From contig WHVA01000277.1 of the NCBI GenBank assembly GCA_015179125.1, positions 62,001 to 126,000 on the forward strand: a stretch of 64,000 nucleotides of DNA. Direction: 5' to 3'. The DNA comes from Gautieria morchelliformis. Its lineage: Eukaryota; Basidiomycota; Agaricomycetes; Gomphales; Gomphaceae. Below are positions 55,316 to 64,000 of the stretch, in pieces. A model generated the notes under the pieces. The model was given only the letters and a program-made list of their open reading frames with translations, made no database searches and was not told the DNA's origin. How positions within the stretch are numbered: the first letter of the stretch is position 1; each line of letters starts with the position of its first letter. The translations under genes and the position numbers were made by a program.

Positions 55316-57646
55316 ATGGGCCATGATCTCCTAGGAATTTTCTTGGAGTATCCGGCACTCACACAGCTCCCATTCGACACTCTCGTGACATTCATTGATC
55401 TCATACGCCACCTTAAGGAACGAATACTCTGGAGCCAGCACTCTGAGCTCACAGATCCACCTGATACCCTCCCCGGCAGCATCCATTGTTTCATACGAGA
55501 TTCTCTCGATCTCTCCGACGATAACACCAAGATTTTGTGGGAGGTTTTCAAGGGGATCGGATGGATTGAACAGGCTGACAATCGCCTACGGTTGAGGATG
55601 AGGCAAGCGGCACTGCTTCCGCTATTCTTGAGATACGGTCCAACTTACGGTGTCGGTGAGTTTCTCAACATTTCCCTGTACTAAATAATCATTGAAGCTT
55701 TCGGCTCACAGCATTTTATGAATTCTACCCTCCTCATCGGACCTGCATTAATACGGCCTGCACTAGCCGAACAAGGGCCAGTGTAGACACGAAGCTCCAA
55801 GAACTTCGTGAGCCAATCAAGTTTGCAGCTACAGTCCTCACTAAAGACTATGGAGCGCTGCTGGGCTATAACTCCTCCTTTCTCTGCAGAAGTGAGTGAT
55901 GCTTTTATAGGAAAGAACTCCAGTCTCATGCTACCTGAATAGATTGTCAGACACGCTATTATTATAATTATCGAGTCAGCACGTCTGTTCGAACGTACTA
56001 CCCAGGGGTACCTGATTACATACAGGCCTCGCAACGTTTCTTTATCGAGACGAACCTCTGTGAAATATTTGCAACGATGATGAACTGCGCCTGGTATGTG
56101 AACTTTATTGCAAGTTTAAAACTAGTGCTCAATGTGCATGCAATTAGGACCTCTGCAACCAATTGTGCTCGCATATACAATTTATCTTTTGCGCCTGAAT
56201 ATATCAAAACACTGCTTCCTCCTGACTGGCGCCCAAAGCTCTATCTATACCATGACGACGTATGGGACTCATTCTTCATCCACGGCCTTCTTATAGATCA
56301 CACAGCCAATTCTACCATACTTCAAGTTGAAAATCAAGCAAAGACACAAGCAGACAGGTTACACCCGGCTTTAGAAGCGCGAACGCTTCGTATGATGGGA
56401 ACGGGGCAGGCAGAATGGAATCATGCGTGTGAAGTATGCACACACGTGTCTCAGGACGACAATGGGGAGATGCGTATGTCATCCACTATTGTATGTCTTT
56501 TCTGCCAAATCAACATCGATGTATAGGTAAAGTTCGTTCCGTGGTTACGGACGGCGTTACCCTCGGACACCCATGCTGTGCTGGCGCACTCAACTGCAAG
56601 AACCCTCTTCCGAACAACCAGGCAATATATTGTGATTATCACAACCATAAGAGGTATGAATGTGCAGTTGTCTCGTGCAAAGAACAAGTCGAGCCTGGCT
56701 ACAAAACGTGCGACCACGTCGATCATCGTGCATGTGAGGAGTACTATTCCAAGGTGGGTAAGGGGATGTTTCAACTGAAGGCAAGGCTGGAACGCCATAA
56801 GCTCAGTCAGACCAGCTCTGCCATGCCTAACGAAACTACAGAGCATTCTGGCACGGACCATAACACAATCCGATCAGAAGACAGTGTCGAGGAGACATTT
56901 TTACAGAATGAAGGAGATGGTCTACATGATGAAGAGATTGAGATCATCGTGGAGAACGGTCAAAGGATCTTACAGCCTGCTGATATGCCCGCCGAGGTGG
57001 ATGACTGCCCAAGTAAACCAGATACAGGTAACCAAAAAATTCGAGCACGTTTTGGATGCAAACGCACACATAACGAAGAGTTGTGTGTTGCATCTTGTGG
57101 TGTAATACTCGGGCGTGCAACATTTTATGGGTCAGAAGGTCCCAACGGTGTTCGAGTGAGTTATTTATATAATTTGTAATGTCTGTACACTGTTTGATAT
57201 ACTTGTAGGAGTTCTGGCGGGGACTCTTCCCCACAAAAGCCTCACTCCCCGAGGTCCTTTGGATGGACACAAACTGCATCATTTCAGCGATGCTCGCGGC
57301 TGAGGGAGACACTTACTTTGACAGATGTGCTTTTCCCGTAGATGTTTTCCACTATGACTGCAAACATAGTAAGAAACATATATGGTGCAAAGAAAACTGC
57401 AACCCTCTCATATGGCCCGAACTGACAACACCCGAAGGACGTTGGCGGTTTAACTCGTCTGTTGCAGAACAGACGAACGCATGGTTTGGAGGTTATCAGG
57501 CCATGGTTCGAGAGATGAGGGTAGACCGGTATAATTTTTTTCTGGATGAGATGATTCGGCGATGCAATAAGTTGATGGTGGCTGAGCTGCGACGAAAGCA
57601 TCGAGTCCCATACAATGTTCCCCGGGACGTTCTTCTTAAAGGGTAG
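55316..57646 (+). CDS. CxC5-CxC6-KDZ transposase, intact, 687 aa
   Basis: KDZ (Kyakuja-Dileera-Zisupton) transposases are a class expanded in Agaricomycetes, with N-terminal cysteine clusters for DNA binding. Exons by eye: 55316-55655, 55712-55891, 55943-56093, 56148-56473, 56527-57155, 57209-57646; all introns GT-AG, total 2064 nt, frame open. The N-terminus (FDTLVTFIDLIRHLKERILW) and CINTACTSR to LCRNCQTRYYY form a CxC5-like part. GHPCCAGALNCKNPLPNN, YCDYH, CAVVSCKEQVEPGYKTC and DHVDHRACEEYY form CxC6. The C-terminal transposase part has WMDTNCIISAM, HIWCKENCNPLIWPEL and WRFNSSVAEQTNAWFGGY, the strongest KDZ signature. An earlier ATG at 55286 is possible. Confidence 0.87.
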
Positions 57647-58130
57647 AGTCTTTTCGTGTTATTTCCCCAATATACCATTAATTGCCCACACTATCATGTG
57701 CTAATGCATTGTGCAAAAATTGATAAGACTTGGCTATTCTATTCAGTAGCCAGATTACATTGTTTGGTCTGTATGAGGACTACAATCGTGCAAGGTATCG
57801 AAAAATTTGGTTGGTACGTATGGAAGCAACCGAGAGCATACTGAGCAATGACAGCAAGAAGTACTACAGCAAGTGATGATGATGTTAGACTGGGATAGCA
57901 ATGGTGAGAAACAACGAGGGTACGTTATTTCAGTGACGTGACGGTAGCAAAGCAACGAGCAAGAAACAACACATGCGAGTGAATGAGGCTACAAGAGACA
58001 ACAACAAAAACATCTATGATAGAAATGAAATAGCATAAGCGATAACAGAAAGGAAGAGAGACGTAACTTTAATCATTGTCGTTGATAACGTAGATGATGC
58101 CGCTGCCCATACGTTCCATTGTATAGTCAG
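57647..58130. other. Non-coding space between the convergent transposon genes
   Basis: AT-moderate DNA with ACAACA/AGCAA-rich words; probably the 3' UTRs of both genes. No ORF with support. Confidence 0.45.
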
Positions 58131-61040
58131 CTACCACACGGACCTCCTCTTCCTCTTCTTGACCAGGGACTTCTTCTTTTCGCCAGACATCACGCCCTTG
58201 CCTTTGTCAAGTTTTCTCTCGGCATCACGTTGCTGATCGACCATGTTTGCGTATTCCACATCAACATCCTCTCCGGCTGTACCTGTATGTAATGGGAAGC
58301 GTGAGCCACCCCACTTTGAGCTCAATACCACAGTTTCCATCACCACAATTCGTGTGCACCCTTCACGAGCAGCAATAAGCCGCCATGTAGCCTCGGGAAC
58401 AAGCACAAAACGAAGAAATGTGTCGTGTGCAAGCGGCTTGATTGTGTCAGGGAGGGGAATCTCGGCCGGGAATATTTCTTGTAAACACTGTAGTATTACT
58501 GCAAACCCTTTCTCACCAAAACTAGAACAAAATTGTTAGCTTTTTTGGCAGTTTAAGGAAAGAAATAACCAGGCATACTATCCCGCACTTCTAAGCCACC
58601 CTCACCGTTTGTGCGCATAAACCGAGATCGGCGGATTGCTTGTAAATTCTCCTGCTTCACCAAGGCTGATGAGCTCCGTGACATTGAGGAACTGTTCATT
58701 AGCCGGTGCATGCGCGATGACAATTTCCAAGTGAGCCTTCGCCTTGAATACTTCAGCCCTAATCCAGTCCATATTCAGTGTCGTTGGCCAGTTCAAGCAC
58801 TCGCCACGCTGGGTGTCTCCATCTGACTCCATTTCATGTAGAGCGCAAATCAACTCAGTGTGTTCTTTAAAGCGATCGTTGCCAGGGGGGAAACCATGCT
58901 CGTACCAAGCGTAAATGTCAAGCAGGCGCTGAAGTCGAAAGGAAACCGGGTCTGGTAGTTCATGGTGACATATTGGACAAAAACCTGCAAAGAATACATT
59001 AGCTCAGATGAGGGTTGACCAGTAGAGGAAGTACCTTCGGTATTTGCATTGATCTTTGACGTAACATGATCAAGCTCATCGTCTGACTCTACATCTTGAG
59101 TGGTGTCCAAGATCCTTGACAATAACACATAATAAGTAAGGGAATAATACAGACAAAAGTAATATACCTTCTGTTCTGAGTCACACTTCTGAGTAAGTCC
59201 AACCGCTTCTTGCCTCTGAGGGGCTTCCCCTCTGCTACACTCTCAAAATGAGCCCATCGTGCCTCATCCACATGTCCTTTCATAAGGTACGTGTCATACA
59301 GTTCTTCATTATTTTGCTTAATTTTTTCGAGAAGCTGGCGTTTGTTTAATAGAGTTTGGCGTACACATGGAACACCAAAGATTTCGACAAAGGCCGTTTG
59401 CTGATGCTTGCCTTGTTTGACCTTGATATCATACAGGACTAATCTGTCTACAACATCGATGAAAAAGAACTCGTGCGGCCATCGCAATGGTCCAAGTTCC
59501 ATTGCAGGGTCAGTTGATGAAGCACGAGTAGAAATGGGTGTCAGTTTGGATGTGGAAGTGTTAGGCTTGATGAGCTTGAATGCTGTGTTCACATTCAAGG
59601 TAGCAGGAGGTGGTGAGACACTGTTGGAACAAGAGGATACAGAAATTATACTCGTGCTCCGAGGACTCGGTGTCATTTCGAGCGCATTCAATTGAGTTGG
59701 CATAGATGTTGATGCAGGCTGGCACATGGCCGAGGACTTAGAAGGTGGTTGATGTGCTGAAGAGAAAGCGGCCCCGTGAATGGTGGCTTGGAAGGATTTT
59801 CTGGCAGCCTTCGAGGGAGGTGATATGGCCTGTTCACCTTGACGTTTGAGGCTCTTCTCCTGGGACATTTGGTAGCGCAGCTGTCGTTTAAGTTCCCGAT
59901 CCAAATCGAGACAAGCCTCCAGGGGAAGCTCATAAAGTCGGTACAGCAAGCGCTGACCTGGCTGCACCTTCCATCGAGTCCCCATCTGGTGCGCTCGCCA
60001 CTCGCCTTGGACATAAGCATAACATAAAGAATTGGGATGAAGCCCGAGAATTTCCATAAGATCAAAATTAGTTAATTTTACCAATTTCAGTGACATATAC
60101 AGCGAGTTAAGCTGTATTGTCAATACCAAAGGAGCGATGTGTGCCTATGAGACTGTATCAACAAGCGCATCACTGGGAATCAAATTGCGACACACCTGGG
60201 CATACCAAACAAAGTTGTAGGACTGTTGGAGCATTATATGGCTGTCCTGTAACTGTTGTGCATGATTCAAAGTGTTTTGCTCAATCTGAAGCGAGCGCAT
60301 GCGTGTGTCGGCCCAACCAGAAGGCAGCGGGTTTGACAAGTTTCAAGTAGGTGGCATGTCAGGAGCGGCGAGGATAGCAGAAGCGATGGGAGGAGAAGAA
60401 ACAATAGGCAGAGAAGAAGAGGATGGAAGTGTCGCAATGGGAAGAGAAGGAGCAGGAAGTATTGCCGGCTGGTGTGCATATCCATTCCTACGTAGTTGGT
60501 GAGCGCGATAGTTGCATGGTGCACATCCTGGGTTTCCAAGTGCATTCTTTACACAGCATTTTTTACAATATCCCACAGAACAATCTTTGTTCCCGCGCAG
60601 ACTCCCACACTTAGGACATCCACCATTGGGAAGCAATGGTGCCGGCTGAGGAGCAGATGGTACTGAGGGTGTGGCTGAGGGTGCAGCTGAGGGCGTGGCA
60701 GACTGTCGAGAAGGTGCAGGAGGAGGTGCAAGAGCCAAGTCAGCGTTCGGCGGAAAGGCGGCCATTCGCTGATGGATGAATATCGTTCCGCAGCCCTTAC
60801 ACTGCATGACAATATTGTTAGAACGGCTAATAATACTGAGCGAGCAATTACCTTTTGATATGCCTTGCCTACGTTATTTCGGGTTGATCTCTTTACAATC
60901 TCGGGCAAGTCGTATTCGCCGATGCAGTTGCCGTGGATGCAGATGCGTTTTGCAGGGATGCGTCGTAGGGGATGAGATGAAGCTAGCTGCCGAGTGTCGT
61001 GTTGAAGAGTAAATGGAACCACACTGTTGTTGACTTGCAT
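58131..61040 (-). CDS. Cysteine-rich protein with RTC4-like C-terminal domain (transposon cargo)
   Basis: RTC4 domains are known from a yeast protein linked to telomere capping; the biochemical role is unclear. From ATG 61040 (- strand): an exon to about 60850; CKGCG; a Pro/Ala-rich linker; a cysteine cluster CPKCGSLRGNKDCS, GYCKKCC and CNYRAHQL near 60620-60480; and FVWYAQ. Exons around 60060-59180 hold GEWRAHQMGTRWKVQPGQRL and FFFIDVVDRLVLYDIKVKQG. Then CPICHHELPDPVSFRLQRLL, LICALHEMESDGDTQRGECL and NMDWIRAEVFKAKAHLEIV follow, and after an intron FGEKGFAVILQCLQEIFP and FLRFVLVPEATWRLIAARE, the RTC4-like pattern. It ends in a basic tail KKRKRRSVW. One in-frame TGA at 60343-60345 is unexplained. 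Confidence 0.68.
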
Positions 61041-61377
61041 GCAACTCAGCGTGAGGAAACAAGGAAAAAGAATTTTTTTTAGAGTAGTAATTAAATTTAG
61101 ATATATTGTGGACGCGCCCTTGTTCGTTGTGGGTTGACATGGTGGTAATATCACGTGATGTAAAATATTTTAGGGTTAGCGGGTCCATGGACACGTCCAT
61201 GGGTCCATGGGCGTCGTCCATGGACGAGTTGCGAACGGCCGGGCCTTTCTGAAACTCGAGCCAGGCCCGGAAGCCCGGCGCACCAACGGCTTGGGCCTGG
61301 CCCGGCTCGGGCTCGGGCTTTTGGGGGCTCGGCTAAGCCGCGGCCTGGGCCGGGCCGTGCCCATCACTACTGTGGAG

Positions 61378-61705
61378 TGGGGGTGGGAGGTGCGTCCGGC
61401 ACCCGTACATGTACCATGGAGCTCTGTCAGTGCACCCTACATATCAGTATCTAGTAACAGCGGTGTGACTCACAGTTTGTTGGTTTTCTTAGAAACGAAG
61501 GACGGAAATATATCCGTATCAGCTCATCCCACATACCGATATACCCCCATTACAAAAAAGGGACGGGGGACTTACAATAGAATCAAACGTTGGTGGCAGT
61601 TGCATTCTGGATTCTTTTCTTTGTGTACAAAAGTAGTGTGTGAGAAAAGTTGGGAATGTTGGTGCCGAAGGCCAGCACGTGACTCCATCGATGTCTCTTC
61701 CCGCC
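61378..61705. other. No recognisable gene
   Basis: Right flank of hAT-B; only short frames. Confidence 0.4.
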
Positions 61706-62371
61706 TCATCGATCAAGCTCCAGAATGTGCTTGACGATAACTTCCCTCCTCGAGTCATGCAACATTCGCCATGCACGTTCAGGTTTGACACCTTGGTGCA
61801 GTATCTCTATATGACGGGTCACTGACTCCTTTCTGGTTGAGCTAAGACAATCGTCGATTGGACATCGCCACATATACTGCTTGGCACGCTCGATTCGGGC
61901 TGTCGTCGTCAAGATTTGCGGTTTATCTTTCGTCCGACACTTCCCTGTTAGGCTTCTCAGCTCGGAGCCTATATGAGCATAAAACAGGTGATTATAAAAA
62001 TCTGTCCGGTCCGTTGTAGTGCAATCATGGAGGCATTGTCGCCCTGTTTTGTGCCGCAAAAGGCACGGGCCATCGTGGATGGTGACCTCGGGGGAAGATG
62101 GAAGGAGATGTGTCTGGGGTGATGGGGCGGGCAGCAAACATGCGCTAGAGCATGGAAAAGCAGATTGGGGTAAGGCCCCAGACGGTGGGTCACCAACTAT
62201 GGCTGGAGGTGACAGCATCTCCATCTGGATTATACCCGGCGACACCATTGCAGTCGCGGTGGGTGGCTCGGCTGCGGTGTTCTGCGCCCGTGCCTCATTG
62301 TGATTCCAATTGTAATTGTTGTTCGCTGGGTATAAACCGAGCGGAACTGTCCGGTGCAGTTGAGGAACCAT
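61706..62371 (-). CDS. C2H2 zinc-finger-like protein (partial model)
   Basis: 221 codons in one frame. After a Pro/Ser-rich N-terminal part lies a first finger-like pattern CLHDCTTTDRTDFYNHLFYAH (C113, C117, H128, H133) and a second, classical one CPIDDCLSSTRKESVTRH and IEILH (C170, C175, H187, H192), followed by a basic C-terminus. This suggests a nuclear DNA-binding protein. The upstream side (62329-62830) consists of tandem units that may be repeated exons, so the real start is probably further right. No orthologue is recognised. Confidence 0.5.
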   Translation of the reverse strand: MVPQLHRTVPLGLYPANNNYNWNHNEARAQNTAAEPPTATAMVSPGIIQMEMLSPPAIVGDPPSGALPQSAFPCSSACLLPAPSPQTHLLPSSPEVTIHDGPCLLRHKTGRQCLHDCTTTDRTDFYNHLFYAHIGSELRSLTGKCRTKDKPQILTTTARIERAKQYMWRCPIDDCLSSTRKESVTRHIEILHQGVKPERAWRMLHDSRREVIVKHILELDR

Positions 62372-62830
62372 TCATTTATGAACGTGATGGCAAGTACCTT
62401 GTTGTGGCATTGTGCCAAATTGCATTCGAGCCACCGGCGCCGTCACGCGGCGCGGGTGGGAATGTTCCCTGAGTATATGTCCAGCGGAACTGTCCATCGT
62501 CGTTGAGAAACCATTCATTGTGAATGTGATGGCAAGTACCTTGTAGTGGCATTGTGCCACATTGCGTCCCACTGAAGGGCGCTGTCACACGGCGCGGTGT
62601 GAAATGTGTCCACGCTCGCACTTGTATGTTTGCTGGGTATACACCCGGCGGAACTGTCCAGTGGCGTTGAGCAACCGTTAATTTTGAATATTATGGCAAG
62701 TACCTTTGGGTGGCATCTGACCCAAGGGCCAACCCTAGACCGCTATAGCTGCTTGTGGTCCTGATAGGGCCAAGGAGATCTATGACCCATTGACCGTCTC
62801 CTGGACGTCGTAGTGCGCCCTCACCCGGCG
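62329..62830 (-). repeat. Tandem ~144-165+ bp units upstream of the zinc-finger ORF
   Basis: Units start near 62329, 62471 and 62635, each with GGGTATA-ACC-GCGGAACTGTCC, GTTGAG-AACC, ATGGCAAGTACCTT and then GTCAC-CGGCGCGG-GTGAGA. On the - strand each reads like WFLNxxGQFRxxYTQ followed by a GT donor-like GGTACTTGCCAT, so they look like duplicated exons. Confidence 0.7.
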
Positions 62831-64000
62831 CGGCGTGAGATCCAGGTCCCGTCAGCCTCTGGGACGACATCCTAAATAACAATTGGTCAGCGCTGATGCC
62901 GCCGGCATCTGAAATGATTATGACTGCACCATTCGTGGTGATGCGGTGCCACGAATGGGGGTGCACCATGCCAAGTGTGTTGTTCCACGGTGCTGATGAA
63001 GGATCAAAAACCGACACTCTTCATCCTGTGGGGCGACTTACAGTGGGACAGTCCCGTTGCACCATGGACAGGCCTCTTCAGTCATGGATTGTTCGAGACG
63101 TGGGGTGTTTGCTGTGGGTAGCGAGGATATGGAATCAGGCTTCCTCGCCTCCTTTATCTTATGTAGTGGGAGCGGGGCTCCGCGTCTGCCAAGCGGGATG
63201 ATGGGCGTCTAGTGCCACGACGTTCAAATTTAATTGCCGGCATCAGTCTTCTGAGAGGACTGATGTCCCAATTCAGTCTTCCGTTCGCGTTCTTTTTGAA
63301 TTCTGAGCGCTGAAATGACTGGGCGAGATCAATGGCCTAAGATAGAAGTCATCTTAAACTGGCACCTTTATGTAAGCGGGCGCTTAGGTCACGTGATGCG
63401 CCAAATCCTCGCCTTGGGGATTTTTTTTTTTTTTTTTCCCCTTTCAGAAGGCACCTTGGTGCAATGACATGTTCTATAATATAATTAGTGACATTGAATT
63501 ATATTACATGAATTCCTTGTCCAACTCAGACATAATGTTTGGAGGTAAAGTATGATGGGCATGGTATTTACGGTTTTCCCAGACAGCTTGTGCCCCATTC
63601 AACCCTTTTTTGTAGGCATCTATAAATCAGGCCAACCTATTAGCATCCCTGTTGAGGAGTTAGAATCTGCTGATAGGAAACAATTCTCACACACCTCTGA
63701 ATCTGTACAAAGGGGACATCATCTAGACAGCCGCAATCCCTGAGGCCTGAATGTGTGAATGGGGTCAAGCACAACCTGCCGGGCGGTCAAAGTGACGACT
63801 AAGCAAGCGGCCTGCAGTGGAACTCACCTAGTGTAAGGTTGTACCTACCTAAACCCTGATTTAAGCAGTAGAAATGTGTAGCAAGGCCCCAGAGTGGTTT
63901 GAAGCTTTTTCCGTGCGTCGTCCAAAGGTTCGAAAGGCTGACAAATAGGTCACGTGACCTATCACGTGACCGCCAAATTCCATCGGTCCAAAAACCGAAA
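62831..64000. other. Mostly non-coding right end
   Basis: A T-run lies at about 63421-63438. Frames at 62896-63201 and 63552-63743 are short and unsupported. At 63947-63960 lies the 14 bp palindrome AGGTCACGTGACCT, followed at 63963 by another CACGTG; a further AGGTCACGTGA occurs near 63386. Confidence 0.45.

Larger units (their letters stand above)
54945..61251. mobile_element. KDZ-class DNA transposon carrying an RTC4-like gene
   Basis: The ends are inverted: left GAGAACGACCCGGCCGTTC, right complement CAGAAAGGCCCGGCCGTTC. The similarity goes on through CAACTCGTCCATGGAC and GCTAAMCCTAA, with a ~26 bp TCCATGG-type insertion in the right arm. AAACTCG flanks both sides (54938-54944, 61252-61258); removing the element plus one copy restores the hAT sequence as in 25813-25835. 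Inside are a CxC5-CxC6-KDZ transposase (+) and an RTC4-like gene (-), convergent. Confidence 0.85.
54432..61369. mobile_element. Non-autonomous hAT element with 8 bp TSD, split by a KDZ element (hAT-B)
   Basis: The ends TAGTGATGGGCAGGGCCCGG (54432) and its complement TAGTGATGGGCACGGCCCGG (ending 61369) equal those of hAT-A, and CTGTGGAG flanks both (54424-54431, 61370-61377), a perfect hAT-type 8 bp TSD. Without the 6.3 kb insert it is about 0.62 kb, GC-rich, with no transposase. It was presumably moved by a transposase like that at 22359-25659. Confidence 0.9.

Noticed and set aside
1..64000. tRNA, rRNA or CRISPR features
   Set aside because: No cloverleaf-like gene, rRNA segment or regularly spaced repeat array was noticed on either strand.

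Overview
The window is a repeat-dense piece of a filamentous fungal genome, almost certainly an Agaricomycete (Basidiomycota). The evidence is the set of transposons: a CxC5/CxC6-KDZ transposase, a Plavaka transposase fragment, a MULE-type transposase next to a Ulp1-type protease, chromodomain-bearing Ty3/gypsy elements, and host genes split by many ~45-70 bp GT-AG introns. I see no rRNA, tRNA, CRISPR or bacterial-style operon.

Layout. 1-7658: a decayed Ty3/gypsy chromovirus on the + strand (5' LTR outside the window) with an additional ORF between pol and the 3' LTR. It sits inside the integrase gene of a second gypsy element on the - strand (7659-12086), whose 5' LTR abuts an inverted LTR fragment of its own family (12087-12256). 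12257-18850: a decayed - strand unit reading MULE transposase with SWIM finger, then a Ulp1-like cysteine protease, interrupted by a 726 bp solo LTR with a perfect 5 bp target-site duplication (TSD). 18949-19135: a three-unit dyad-symmetric minisatellite.

19780-31429 holds the host genes. A ~2.4 kb segmental duplication carries a Gfo/Idh/MocA-type (dihydrodiol-dehydrogenase-like) oxidoreductase. Copy 1 (19875-21396, seven exons) is open throughout. Copy 2 (26979-28495) is frameshifted and lies in the apparently ancestral position beside a PNS1/choline-transporter-like gene that is itself a pseudogene. Between the copies lie an autonomous-type hAT element (22165-25939), starting exactly at the duplication breakpoint, and a Plavaka fragment.

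32080-40565: a Tc1/mariner fragment, a structurally complete gypsy element (32691-39229, two LTRs, open gag and 1299-residue pol, extra 3' ORF) and a 3' gypsy fragment with LTR. 40570-51683: an 11.1 kb block bracketed by ~300 bp inverted repeats, holding three LTRs of one family (two with perfect TSDs), a decayed Tc1/mariner gene, a 288 bp tandem duplication and unidentified ORFs. 52458-54100: a truncated Ty1/copia element.

54432-61369 is the most interesting part: a ~0.6 kb non-autonomous hAT element (8 bp TSD CTGTGGAG) split by a 6.3 kb TIR element (54945-61251, 7 bp TSD AAACTCG). That inner element encodes an intact 687-residue CxC5-CxC6-KDZ transposase (+) and, converging on it, a cysteine-rich gene with an RTC4-like C-terminal domain (-). 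The last 2.6 kb has a C2H2 zinc-finger ORF with tandemly repeated upstream units, then mostly non-coding DNA.

The window thus records serial nested transposition, and few genes look functional: the copy-1 oxidoreductase, the KDZ transposase, the 32.7-39.2 kb gypsy element and perhaps the RTC4-like gene. All family assignments come from reading motifs by eye; no database search was run.
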